DNA of 9,520 bases. Source: Betaproteobacteria bacterium UBA7395. Lineage in GTDB: Bacteria > Pseudomonadota > Gammaproteobacteria > Burkholderiales > Rhodocyclaceae. Of this stretch, positions 1 through 7,234 are shown piece by piece; within the stretch, counting starts at the first letter, position 1; every line of letters begins with the position of its first letter. The DNA lies in the NCBI GenBank assembly GCA_002470165.1, contig DKNF01000227.1, positions 1 to 9,520 of the forward strand, given 5' to 3'. A program made the translations under genes and the position numbers. The notes beneath the pieces are model-generated. The model searched no databases, was not told the origin of the DNA, and saw only the letters and a program-made list of their open reading frames with translations.

Positions 1-1238
1 ACGTTGTAGATCATGTTGTTCACCCAGGTACCGCGGGTGTGCTGGTTGAAGCCCATGGTCCAGAAGCTGACGACCTTCTTCTTCGGATCGGCATAGAGCT
101 CGGCCATGCGCTTGAGGCGGTCGGCCGGCACGCCGGACAGCTTGGCGGTCTTGTCCAGGGTGTATTCGGAAACGAACTTGGCGAATTCCTCGAAGGTGAT
201 CGGCTTGGATGCGCCGGTATCGCCCTTGGGCTTGCCGTCGGCGCCCGGATAACCGTTCGACTTGGCGTCCTTTTCCAGCGCGTGCGCCGGACGCAGGCCG
301 TAACCGATGTCGGTCTCGCCCATCTTGAAATTGACGTGCTTCTTGACGAAGTCCTGGTTGACCTTGCCGCTCTGGATGATGTGATTGCAGATGTAGTTGA
401 GGATGGCCAGATCGGTCTGCGGCGAGAAGATCATCGGGTTGTCGGCCAGCTCGTAGCTGCGATGCTCGAAGGTGGACAACACATGGACTTCGGCGCCGGC
501 ATGGGTCAGGCGGCGGTCGGTGATGCGCGACCACAGGATCGGGTGCATCTCGGCCATGTTCGAGCCCCACAGCACGAAGGCGTCGGCGTTCTCGATGTCG
601 TCGTAGCAACCCATCGGTTCGTCGATGCCGAAGGTACGCATGAAGCCGGCCACGGCAGAGGCCATGCAGTGGCGGGCATTGGGGTCGAGGTTGTTGGAGC
701 GGAAACCGGCCTTCCACAGCTTGGCGGCGGCATAGCCTTCCCAGATCGTCCATTGGCCGGAGCCGAACATGCCGATCGACGAGGTCATCTCATTGACCGG
801 CTTGCCGGCATTGGCCTGCATGTCGGCCTTGAGCGCTTCCTTCCACTTCTCTTCCATGATGTCGAAGGCCTGCTTCCACGAGATCGGCTGGAAATCGCCG
901 TTCTTGTCGAACTTGCCGTTCTTCATGCGCAGCAGCGGCTTGGTCAGGCGGTCTTCACCGTACTGGATCTTGGACAGGAAATAGCCCTTGATGCAGTTCA
1001 GGCCACGATTGACCGGGGAGTCCGGGTCGCCCTGGGTGGCGACGATGCGACCGTTCTGGACGCCGACCAGCACGGCGCAACCGGTACCGCAGAAGCGGCA
1101 GGCGGCCTTGTCCCAGCGGACTTCGGTCGGGCCGCCGGCACGGGCGGTCTGGGCGCTGGCAGCCAGCGGAATCCCGGCGGTCGCCGCAGCAGCGGCAACA
1201 GCCTGGGTCTTCAGAAATTCACGGCGATTCATGGTCAT
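1..1238 (-). CDS. napA: Periplasmic nitrate reductase catalytic subunit NapA, N-terminal half (partial)
   Basis: NapA is the molybdenum bis-MGD catalytic subunit that reduces nitrate to nitrite in the periplasm, fed with electrons through NapB/NapC-type cytochromes. About 412 N-terminal residues are here; the gene runs off the left edge (full NapA is roughly 830 residues). The N-terminus is a Tat signal, with NRREFLK at residues 4-10, an Ala-rich stretch, and a likely cleavage after Ala-Ser-Ala at residue 29. The [4Fe-4S] motif is C47-x2-C50-x3-C54-x27-C82. The expected molybdenum ligand is C191 in NARHCMAS. I chose the ATG at 1238 because an AGGAGG ribosome site (1246-1251) lies 7 bases upstream. 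The Met two codons later (1232) would be too far from it. The gene starts 2 bases after napD stops, and its ribosome site lies inside the napD end. No frameshift is visible in the part present. Confidence 0.97.
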   Translation of the reverse strand, partial: MTMNRREFLKTQAVAAAAATAGIPLAASAQTARAGGPTEVRWDKAACRFCGTGCAVLVGVQNGRIVATQGDPDSPVNRGLNCIKGYFLSKIQYGEDRLTKPLLRMKNGKFDKNGDFQPISWKQAFDIMEEKWKEALKADMQANAGKPVNEMTSSIGMFGSGQWTIWEGYAAAKLWKAGFRSNNLDPNARHCMASAVAGFMRTFGIDEPMGCYDDIENADAFVLWGSNMAEMHPILWSRITDRRLTHAGAEVHVLSTFEHRSYELADNPMIFSPQTDLAILNYICNHIIQSGKVNQDFVKKHVNFKMGETDIGYGLRPAHALEKDAKSNGYPGADGKPKGDTGASKPITFEEFAKFVSEYTLDKTAKLSGVPADRLKRMAELYADPKKKVVSFWTMGFNQHTRGTWVNNMIYN

Positions 1239-1240
1239 GG

Positions 1241-1492
1241 TCAAGCCTCCTCGGGTTCAAGCGCGTCGTCGCAGTATTCGTAAGCCAGGGTCACCGACAT
1301 CACGTGCGGCACGTGATGGACCCCGATGATGGAATCGGAAACGGCATAGCCTTCACCGTCTTCGATCAGGACAAGCATCCGGCCGTCGCCGTGATCGTGG
1401 GCGACGGAGGCGCCGGGCACGGCCTCGACGCCGAGTTGCACGGCACGCGTGTGCTCGGGCAGGTATTTGAGAACGAGACTGACGATCTTCAT
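1241..1492 (-). CDS. napD: NapD, chaperone for NapA maturation and Tat signal binding
   Basis: Small cytoplasmic protein of 83 residues, starting [13 protein letters not shown]. In the NapD family the protein binds the Tat signal peptide of NapA and holds back export until the cofactor is inserted. The sequence fits that family in length and layout: a ferredoxin-like start, then [10 protein letters not shown] and [12 protein letters not shown], and a late SVTLAYEY strand matching the SLVYH-type strand of E. coli NapD. The tail is acidic (DDALEPEEA). Its ATG overlaps the napF stop by 4 bases (ATGA, 1489-1492), and napA follows after 2 bases. The three genes are therefore almost certainly one transcript with translational coupling. 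Reading the same frame further upstream gives a longer open frame to 1933, but that extension overlaps napF and is not conserved-looking. Confidence 0.93.
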   Translation of the reverse strand: MKIVSLVLKYLPEHTRAVQLGVEAVPGASVAHDHGDGRMLVLIEDGEGYAVSDSIIGVHHVPHVMSVTLAYEYCDDALEPEEA

Positions 1493-1998
1493 GCGGCACC
1501 TCGGTTGGCAGTGGTATTCACGGAAAGGATACGAATCGCCCGGGTCGGGCAATCGGCGAGACAGGCGCCACAGCCGGTACAGGCCAGGGCATCGAGTTGC
1601 GGCCCGGCGACACCGCCCAGCCGGGGGGGAAAATGGATGGCGCGGACCTCGCAGCTTTCGCCGCAGGTCCGGCAAACGACGTTGCGCTCGGCCAGGCAAT
1701 CGTCGGAAAAAACCGCCTTGAGCGACCAGGTCTCCTCTGCCTTCAAGGCCCCCGGGGTACATGCCGTGCGGCAGTCGCCACAGAAGGTGCAGCCGTCCGG
1801 GGCGCGGCCCGGCGTGAAATCGGCTTCCGGGTAACCGCCGTCGCCGCGCAGCAGCAGGCCGGTCGGACAAGCCTCGATGCAGGCGGAGCAGCGGGTGCAG
1901 GCATCGACGAAAACGCTCTCGGCCAACGCCCACGGCGGACGCACCGGATTTCCCCGGGAGGGGCGGGCGACACCGAGAAAAGCGCGGCGACTGAGCAT
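1489..1998 (-). CDS. napF: NapF, ferredoxin-type iron-sulfur protein of the nap operon
   Basis: Cytoplasmic iron-sulfur protein of 169 residues, associated in the family with NapA maturation. Three classical C-x2-C-x2-C-x3-C motifs are visible: C34/37/40/44, C70/73/76/80 and C140/143/146/150. A further group (C101, C109, C112, C116) matches the ECRRCQDSCE region of E. coli NapF as I recall it. The N-terminus has twin arginines (LSRRAFLG) as in E. coli NapF, followed by the family's RPPW segment at residues 20-23. I chose the ATG at 1998 because the SRR/RPPW region begins there; an upstream extension to 2121 would run through the control region. The ribosome site is weak (AGGCAAG about 7-10 bases upstream). 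It is the first gene of the visible nap unit, transcribed away from narX, and overlaps napD by 4 bases. Confidence 0.93.
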   Translation of the reverse strand: MLSRRAFLGVARPSRGNPVRPPWALAESVFVDACTRCSACIEACPTGLLLRGDGGYPEADFTPGRAPDGCTFCGDCRTACTPGALKAEETWSLKAVFSDDCLAERNVVCRTCGESCEVRAIHFPPRLGGVAGPQLDALACTGCGACLADCPTRAIRILSVNTTANRGAA

Positions 1999-2090
1999 GT
2001 TGTGCTTGCCTGAAAGTTGATCTGCAACCGATCCTACGCCCGTGAGTTGAGCGCCAACAGCCCCGGAAAATGGCCCGACGAACTGCGATC

Positions 2091-2106
2091 TACCCCTTAA
2101 TAGGTA
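2091..2106. promoter_or_regulatory. NarL/NarP 7-2-7 binding site
   Basis: The sequence TACCCCT-TA-ATAGGTA consists of two inverted heptamers that both match the NarL/NarP consensus TACYYMT exactly (TACCCCT, and TACCTAT on the other strand), with the 2-base spacing NarL and NarP dimers prefer. A third near match, TACCTTT, follows at 2108-2114 with one mismatch. The NarL-like regulator encoded next door keeps the STVKVH recognition-helix segment of E. coli NarL, so the same heptamers are plausible targets. The centre is about 55 bases upstream of the likely narX start point and about 100 bases upstream of the napF start codon. Confidence 0.75.
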
Positions 2107-2140
2107 GTACCTTTGCCGCAATCGCCGAGGTTTTTTCCCG

Positions 2141-2146
2141 TAGAAT
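2141..2146 (+). promoter_or_regulatory. Candidate -10 box of the narX-like gene
   Basis: TAGAAT matches TATAAT at 5 of 6 positions. There is no acceptable -35 at 16-18 bases (TTGCCG at 2113-2118 lies 22 bases away), which would suit an activated promoter. The transcript would start near 2153, so the NarL site is centred near -55, and the ATG at 2154 would be almost exactly at the RNA 5' end. Confidence 0.4.
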
Positions 2147-2153
2147 CAAGCGC

Positions 2154-2234
2154 ATGAATCCGGGCACACAAAACTGCCCGGGCAATCCGAATACCCCCAG
2201 GCAAAAAAGAGGTAATCCGCAATACCGGCCATGA
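2154..2234 (+). CDS. Possible 26-residue leader ORF overlapping the narX start
   Basis: A short open frame, rich in Pro, Asn and Gly (starts MNPGTQNCPGNP, ends QYRP), whose TGA stop at 2232-2234 overlaps the ATG of the kinase at 2231-2233 (ATGA). No ribosome site precedes it. If the TAGAAT at 2141-2146 is the -10 box, its ATG lies at or next to the transcript start and could be read as a leaderless message. The kinase ATG has only a distant purine patch (AGAGG, 2208-2212, 18 bases away), so re-initiation from this leader would explain how the kinase is translated. The peptide resembles nothing I know. It may equally be untranslated leader that is open by chance. Confidence 0.35.
   Translation: MNPGTQNCPGNPNTPRQKRGNPQYRP
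2160..2181 (+). other. Inverted repeat (hairpin) in the narX leader
   Basis: CCGGGCA (2160-2166) and TGCCCGG (2175-2181) form a perfect 7-bp stem around an 8-base loop, extendable by a U-G pair. No T-run follows, so it is not an intrinsic terminator. It lies just inside the predicted transcript, within the leader ORF, where it could affect RNA stability or translation, or be a DNA operator. Confidence 0.5.
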
Positions 2235-4084
2235 AGCGTTTCTTTTCTTCCATTTCGGATGCCTTGCAGGATTCGGTGCTGGTGCGGCTGGGGCTGGCCA
2301 TGGGCATCCTCGCCCTGCTCTCCTTCGCGTCCATCGTCACCTCGACCGTCATTGCCGAGAGCATCAGCGGCCAGGCCAGCGCCATCAACGTTTCCGGCTC
2401 GCTGCGCATGATGAGCTTCCGCAGCCTGAGCGAAGTGCTGCAACCGGAAAAACGCGCCCAGGCGCAGCAGACCCTGGAACAGTTCGAACGCCGGCTGCAC
2501 GGACTGGACCGCTTCATCCAGGACAAGACGGTCGGCAACTCGCCGTCGAAAGAGGCAATCAACGTGGTCAACCGGCGCTGGGTCGAGTACATCCGTCCGC
2601 TGGCCCGGCTCGCCGCCGAGGGCAATGTCGATGCGCTGACGATCATGGCCCAGGACATCCCCACCTTCGTCGAGCAGATCGACCGGGTCGTCGTGCTGAT
2701 CGAAGAAGACCTCGAACAGAAGGTCCGCTGGCTACGCGCCACGCAATTCGGCCTGCTGACGCTGATCATCATGGTCAGCCTGGTGACCAGCTGGATGCTG
2801 CGCCAGCAACTGGTCCAGCCGCTGGCGCAGTTGCTCAAGGCGGCCAGGACCGTTTCGCGCGGCTCGTTCTCGACCCGGGTCAGCCATGTCGGCGGCGACG
2901 AACTCGGCCAGCTGGGCCGCGCCTTCAACACCATGGTCGAGGAAATCGCCAGCATGTATGCCCACCTCGAGGAAAAGGTCGAGGAAAAAACGCAGGAGCT
3001 GACCCGCACCAACCAGTCACTGGAACTGCTCTATCGTGTCAGCCAGAAGCTGTCGGCCAGCGACCTGACGCTCGATCAACTGCAGGGCATCCTGCGCGAA
3101 GTCGAGGACGCGCTGGAACTCGGTCACAGCATGATCTGCGTCAGCGACAACGGCCACCTGCCCGCCCACCCGGTGGTCGGCGACCTGACGCCGGAGGAAG
3201 TCGAACGCTGGTGCGGCAGACAGGATTGCGCCCAGTGCTTCGACCGCGCCGCCCATCCGCTGGGCGAACAGGCGGCAGCCGGCAGCACCGTCGTCCTGCC
3301 GATCGGCGACGCCAGCGGCATGCGCGGTACGCTACCGATCCTGTTGCGCTCGCGCGAACCGCTACCCGCCGACAAGGCGCGGCTGATCGAAACCATCGGC
3401 CACCACGTTTCGAACGCCCTGCTCAACATGCGCCGCACCGAGGAAAAACATCGGCTGGCGGTGCTCGAGGAGCGCTCGGTAATCGCCCGCGAGTTGCACG
3501 ACTCGATTGCCCAGTCGCTGAGCTACCTGCGCATCCAGGTCACGCGCCTGGAGAAATGCATCGCACAGGGGTGCGATGCCCGCACCATTGCCGAAGAACT
3601 GAAGGACGGACTGGGTTCGGCCTACCGCGAACTGCGCGAACTGATCACCACCTTCCGCCTGCGCATCGACGAGCGCGGCTTCGGCGTCGCCCTGCAGGAA
3701 ACGATTGCCGAATTCTCCGACAAACTGGGCTTCCCGGTGCAGCTGCACAACAGCCTGTCCGGCATCGTGCTTTCCGGCAACGAGGAAATGCACGTCATCC
3801 GCATCATCCGCGAGGCGCTCTCCAACATCGAGCGCCACGCCCAGGCAAGCCGGGCCTCGGTCGAAATCTTCGTGGCGCCGGACCATACCGTGACCATCTG
3901 CATTCGCGACAACGGGCGCGGCTTCAACCCGGCCGACATCCCCGAAAACCATTTCGGCACCAGCATCATGCGCGACCGCGCGCACATCCTCGAAGGCGAC
4001 ATCGATGTCGAGACGGCCTTCGGCGGCGGCACCACGATCAGCCTGCATTTCCTGCCGCAAAAATACCGGCAGACCGAACCCTGA
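2231..4084 (+). CDS. narX: NarX-like nitrate/nitrite sensor histidine kinase
   Basis: Inner-membrane kinase of 617 residues that senses nitrate or nitrite in the periplasm and phosphorylates the NarL-type regulator. A first membrane segment spans about 17-42. It is followed by the nitrate-binding P-box region at 47-64 (AINVSGSLRMMSFR), a helical periplasmic domain, a second membrane segment at about 173-194 and a HAMP domain to about 245. A signalling helix and a central module with cysteines C303, C328, C333 and C336 follow, like the NarX cysteine cluster. The HisKA_3 motif is ARELHDS, with phospho-acceptor H423. The ATPase has an N-box at N532 and DNGRG at 560-564, then FGTSIMRDRA. Length and order match NarX (about 600 residues) rather than a generic kinase. 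Only ATG 2231 is possible, since an in-frame TAA lies at 2213. The gene is co-transcribed with narL. P-box residues differ slightly from the E. coli form. Confidence 0.9.
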   Translation: MKRFFSSISDALQDSVLVRLGLAMGILALLSFASIVTSTVIAESISGQASAINVSGSLRMMSFRSLSEVLQPEKRAQAQQTLEQFERRLHGLDRFIQDKTVGNSPSKEAINVVNRRWVEYIRPLARLAAEGNVDALTIMAQDIPTFVEQIDRVVVLIEEDLEQKVRWLRATQFGLLTLIIMVSLVTSWMLRQQLVQPLAQLLKAARTVSRGSFSTRVSHVGGDELGQLGRAFNTMVEEIASMYAHLEEKVEEKTQELTRTNQSLELLYRVSQKLSASDLTLDQLQGILREVEDALELGHSMICVSDNGHLPAHPVVGDLTPEEVERWCGRQDCAQCFDRAAHPLGEQAAAGSTVVLPIGDASGMRGTLPILLRSREPLPADKARLIETIGHHVSNALLNMRRTEEKHRLAVLEERSVIARELHDSIAQSLSYLRIQVTRLEKCIAQGCDARTIAEELKDGLGSAYRELRELITTFRLRIDERGFGVALQETIAEFSDKLGFPVQLHNSLSGIVLSGNEEMHVIRIIREALSNIERHAQASRASVEIFVAPDHTVTICIRDNGRGFNPADIPENHFGTSIMRDRAHILEGDIDVETAFGGGTTISLHFLPQKYRQTEP

Positions 4085-4094
4085 GAGACCCAGC

Positions 4095-4739
4095 ATGCCC
4101 ACCACCACCCGTGTCCTGATCATCGACGACCATCCGCTGTTCCGCCGTGGCGTCAGCCAGTTGCTCGGCCTGGCCGACGGCTTCGAAATCGTTGGCGAAG
4201 CCGCCAGCGGCCAGGAAGGCATCGAACTGGCCAAGCGCCTCGATCCCGACCTGATCCTGCTCGACCTCAACATGAAAGGCATGAACGGCCTGGAAACCCT
4301 GCGCACCATGCGCGACCTGGAAATCGATGCGCGCATCATCCTGGTCACCGTTTCCGACGCCCCGGAAGACCTGATCGCCGCCATCCGCAGCGGGGCCGAC
4401 GGCTACATCCTCAAGGACAACGACCCGGACGACATCCTCAAGCTGATCGACAGCGCCATGCACGGCAAAACGGCCATCAGCCCGGAACTGACCAGCCTGC
4501 TGGCGACGGCCCTGCGCGAGGAAAGCTTGGTCGAGCAACGCTCCCAGGCCAGCCTGACCGAACGCGAAACGGCCATCCTGAAATGCCTGGCCGGCGGCAT
4601 GTCGAACAAACTGATTGCCCGCGAACTCGACATCATGGAGAGCACGGTCAAGGTACACATCCGCAACCTGCTCAAGAAACTGAAATTCCGCTCACGCGTC
4701 GAAGCCGCAGTGTGGGCAGTGGCCAACCAGATTCACTGA
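4095..4739 (+). CDS. narL: NarL-like nitrate/nitrite response regulator
   Basis: Cytoplasmic DNA-binding regulator of 214 residues (E. coli NarL has 216). The receiver domain (about 5-122) has acidic residues D11 and D12, phospho-acceptor D57 in LILLDLNMKGMNGLETL, and K107 in GADGYILKD. The C-terminal LuxR/FixJ helix-turn-helix (about 150-210) reads LTERETAILK, then MSNKLIARELDI and ESTVKVHIRNLLKKLK, ending SRVEAAVWA, very close to NarL. The start at 4095 follows narX by 10 bases and has a GAGAG ribosome site at 4083-4087 overlapping the narX stop; a longer frame from 4005 would overlap narX and is unlikely. It could be NarP in function, since NarL and NarP differ subtly, but the close SRVEAAVW ending favours NarL. 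A matching binding site lies at 2091-2106. Confidence 0.92.
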   Translation: MPTTTRVLIIDDHPLFRRGVSQLLGLADGFEIVGEAASGQEGIELAKRLDPDLILLDLNMKGMNGLETLRTMRDLEIDARIILVTVSDAPEDLIAAIRSGADGYILKDNDPDDILKLIDSAMHGKTAISPELTSLLATALREESLVEQRSQASLTERETAILKCLAGGMSNKLIARELDIMESTVKVHIRNLLKKLKFRSRVEAAVWAVANQIH

Positions 4740-4742
4740 TCC

Positions 4743-7175
4743 TCAGACCCGCCCAGCCGCGCCTTCCTCAAGCCAGTAAAGCACGGTTGAGAAGAAGTGT
4801 TGCGGGTCGATGGGCTTGCCGATGAAATCATTCATCCCCGCGGCAAAACACCGCGCCCGGTCCTCGGAGAAGGCGTTGGCAGTCATCGCGATGATCGGCA
4901 AACGGGCCATGGCGGGAATTTCGCGCAAGCACCGGGTCGCATCGAGACCGTCCATATTGGGCATCTGCATGTCCATCAGGATCAAGGCATAGTCGCCCCT
5001 GGTCGCCATGTCGCAGGCCACACCGCCGTCCTCGGCCACATCGACCAGCAGGCCGGCTTCTTCGAGTAGCATGCGGGCAATTTCGGCATTGATCGGCTCA
5101 TCCTCGGCAAGCAGAATCCGACAACCGGAAAACTCCTGCTGCAGCCTGCGCTCCACGTTCATCGTGCGTTCCGCCGGGCGGGCCAGCGGTTCATCCCGCA
5201 CCTTCAGCAAACGCGCGGTGAACCAGAACTGACTGCCCTGCCCCGGCGTGCTGTTCACCCCAACCTCGCCCCCCATCAGATTGGCAATCCGGCGGGTGAT
5301 CGCCAAGCCCAGGCCGGTTCCACCGTAACGCCGGGTGGTGCTGGCGTCGGCTTGCTCGAAGGCATTGAAGAGACGTTCCTGCGCATCGGTTTCGATCCCG
5401 ATACCGGTATCCTCGACTTCGAAACGTAGCAATACGCTCGCTTCATCCTCGACAACCGGCGCAACCCGGATAGTGATTCGCCCCTGATCGGTGAACTTGA
5501 TCGCGTTGCCGGCAAAGTTCAGCAAGGCCTGCTGCAGCCGTGTCCGGTCGCCCAGCAGGAGATGCGGCAGATGCGCGACCTCGGTAAAGAGGTGCAGTCC
5601 CTTTTCCTGCAAACGCGGGGCCAGGATCGTGGCAACGTTGCCAACCACCGCCCGGAGATTGAAATTCACTGCCTCAAGCTGGAACTTGCCTGCCTCGATC
5701 TTGGAGAGATCGAGAATCGCATTGATGATCTCAAGCAAGTGGTGCCCAGCGGTATCGAGCTTGTCGAGCCGTTCGAGTTGAATCGGGGTCAAACCCGAGC
5801 GGCGTAGCAAATGGGCCATACCAACCACTGCATTGAGCGGGGTACGGATCTCGTGCGACATGTTCGCCAGAAAGGCACTCTTGGCAATATTGGCCGCTTC
5901 CGCGTCCTCCTTGGCCTGAAGCAGCGCTTCTTCTTGCTGCTTGCGCTGACTGATGTCGGTCATGAAGGCGATGAAACGCTCATTGCCGTCGATATCTCGG
6001 TGATGGTAAATGCTGATCTCGACCGGCAACAGCGAACCATCCTTTCTGCGTTGCAGGCTCTCGATCTGAATACTTCCGCGCTCGCGCACCGAGGCCTTGA
6101 CCTGATCGTAACCCGTCGGGCCAAGCTTTGCGTCCAGGTCCGGAACACTGAGGGCAAGCAGTTCATCCACGGTATAGCCAAGCATCCTGGCTGATGCATC
6201 ATTGGCGTAAAGCAACCGGCCACTCTGAAAATCCACCCAGTGAATACCGATCCCGACCATTTGCATGGCGAACTGCGTATCGGCCAGTTTCTGGTTGATC
6301 CGGCTAAGCTCCCTGGTTCGTTCCTCGACCATCCGTTCCAACGAATGCCGATGGGCTTCGAGTTGCTGCTGGGTCCGCACCCGCTCGCTAACATCCCGCG
6401 CAGATGCGAACAATAGCCTGCGTCCCTCAAGCTCAACCGGTGAGGTGGAAATTTCCACGTCGATCAAACTGCCATCCTTGCGCCGATGGCGAGTTTGGAT
6501 AATGGGAAAGGCTGAACGATCGAAACTCTCGCGATAAGCGCTCATCAGGCCATCGGGGTAATCGCCGGCATCCCATTGGTCGAGGCGCATGCCGATCATT
6601 TCGTCGGATTCATAACCCAGCATGCGGGCAAACGCCGCATTGACCATCACCAGACGCGCCTCGGCATCGAGCACATGGATGCCATCCGTGGCAATCGCCA
6701 GCAACTGACGATTTCTCTCCGCCTCTGCGTGATAGCGCGCCTCGTACTGCTTCAATTCGGTGATGTCTTCATACATCCCCAGCAGGCCAATCACCTCACC
6801 ATCTTCGCCGCGCAACGGCACCTTGGAAGTCCGTAGCCAGATGGTTTCACCGTTCGACTTGCGCAACGGCTCTTCGAATTTGTAGCGAGGTTCGCCAGAC
6901 AACATGACCGCTTGATCGGCTGCCACGTATTCATCCGCATGGCAGGCCCAGGGCAGATCGTAATCTGTGAGCCCGATCAATTCATCCGGAGAACGCTTGC
7001 CAGCATCCAGGGCAAAGGCACGATTGCAGCCAAGATATCTTGAATTGCTGTCCTTCCAGAAAACCCGCACGGGCAGATTGTCGAGGACGCTCGGCATCAG
7101 CTTGCGGGAGGCGAGCAGCGCTTCATTGAGCGATTCAGGGTTGGAATTTGTCGAGTTATCCATCGCTATCCACAT
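4743..7175 (-). CDS. Soluble hybrid sensor histidine kinase, PAS-PAS-PAS-HisKA-HATPase-receiver
   Basis: A protein of 810 residues with no signal peptide or membrane segment, so probably a cytoplasmic sensor. In order: PAS at about 28-146, PAS at about 150-270, a coiled coil at about 267-295 (LERMVEERTRELSRINQKL), and PAS at about 303-420. HisKA follows with H441 in NMSHEIRTPLN. The ATPase has N557 in GNAIKF, D589 in EDTGIGIE, and GGTGLGLA. The C-terminal receiver (about 685-800) has acidic residues near 692 and acceptor D735 in LMDMQMPNMDG. There is no Hpt domain, so a phosphotransfer partner, if any, is elsewhere. PAS 2 and 3 look like duplicates (ARMLGY and RRKDGSL occur in both). The ligand is unknown; no haem- or flavin-type motif is evident by eye. 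The start may be 7175 or Met 7163; both have weak ribosome sites. It faces narL tail to tail with 3 bases between. Confidence 0.92.
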   Translation of the reverse strand: MWIAMDNSTNSNPESLNEALLASRKLMPSVLDNLPVRVFWKDSNSRYLGCNRAFALDAGKRSPDELIGLTDYDLPWACHADEYVAADQAVMLSGEPRYKFEEPLRKSNGETIWLRTSKVPLRGEDGEVIGLLGMYEDITELKQYEARYHAEAERNRQLLAIATDGIHVLDAEARLVMVNAAFARMLGYESDEMIGMRLDQWDAGDYPDGLMSAYRESFDRSAFPIIQTRHRRKDGSLIDVEISTSPVELEGRRLLFASARDVSERVRTQQQLEAHRHSLERMVEERTRELSRINQKLADTQFAMQMVGIGIHWVDFQSGRLLYANDASARMLGYTVDELLALSVPDLDAKLGPTGYDQVKASVRERGSIQIESLQRRKDGSLLPVEISIYHHRDIDGNERFIAFMTDISQRKQQEEALLQAKEDAEAANIAKSAFLANMSHEIRTPLNAVVGMAHLLRRSGLTPIQLERLDKLDTAGHHLLEIINAILDLSKIEAGKFQLEAVNFNLRAVVGNVATILAPRLQEKGLHLFTEVAHLPHLLLGDRTRLQQALLNFAGNAIKFTDQGRITIRVAPVVEDEASVLLRFEVEDTGIGIETDAQERLFNAFEQADASTTRRYGGTGLGLAITRRIANLMGGEVGVNSTPGQGSQFWFTARLLKVRDEPLARPAERTMNVERRLQQEFSGCRILLAEDEPINAEIARMLLEEAGLLVDVAEDGGVACDMATRGDYALILMDMQMPNMDGLDATRCLREIPAMARLPIIAMTANAFSEDRARCFAAGMNDFIGKPIDPQHFFSTVLYWLEEGAAGRV

Positions 7176-7205
7176 CGCCTGTCATTGCATGGCTAGTTCC
7201 AAATC

Positions 7206-7234
7206 ATCATCCTCTTTATGGTTATTTTTGTCAA
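7206..7234 (-). promoter_or_regulatory. Candidate sigma-70 promoter of the hybrid kinase
   Basis: On the minus strand a perfect TTGACA (-35, 7229-7234) is followed by 17 bases and GATGAT (-10, 7206-7211, 4 of 6 matches). Transcription would begin near 7199, giving a leader of about 25-35 bases. The sequence upstream of -35 is strongly AT-rich, including the 12-bp palindrome AATTTTAAAATT at 7233-7244, which could act as an UP element. A second short inverted repeat, GAAAC-AAA-GTTTC, lies at 7258-7270. Confidence 0.5.

Larger units (their letters stand above)
1999..2230. promoter_or_regulatory. Divergent control region between napF and the narX-like gene
   Basis: This 232-base gap must carry the promoters for both the nap operon (leftward) and narXL (rightward). 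It holds the NarL-type site at 2091-2106, a possible narX -10 box TAGAAT at 2141-2146, a hairpin at 2160-2181 and a leader ORF at 2154-2234. On the nap side the best -10 guess is TAGGAT on the minus strand (2031-2036), with only a poor, short-spaced TTGGCG as -35. A convincing FNR palindrome (TTGAT-N4-ATCAA) is not visible; only one-sided matches occur near 2016-2024. The absence of good -35 boxes on either side fits promoters that depend on an activator, but that is an inference. Confidence 0.7.

Noticed and set aside
39..1283. A 414-codon plus-strand open frame across the nap region
   Set aside because: It is antisense to napA and napD, which carry clear family motifs. Long open frames opposite high-GC coding sequence are common, and this translation shows no recognisable domain.
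2011..2030. FNR-like half site (ATCAA on the minus strand) upstream of napF
   Set aside because: Only one half fits the TTGAT-N4-ATCAA pattern; the other half matches 2 of 5 positions, so it cannot be told from chance.
2113..2146. TTGCCG and TAGAAT as a full sigma-70 promoter
   Set aside because: The spacer is 22 bases, too long; I keep only the -10 box as a candidate.
3211..4119. A 302-codon plus-strand open frame inside narX
   Set aside because: It lies in another frame of the kinase, is Arg/Pro/His-rich as GC-rich shadow frames are, and the kinase frame has all catalytic motifs.
3362..4384. A 340-codon minus-strand open frame under narX and narL
   Set aside because: Antisense to two well-supported genes with no recognisable domain or ribosome site.
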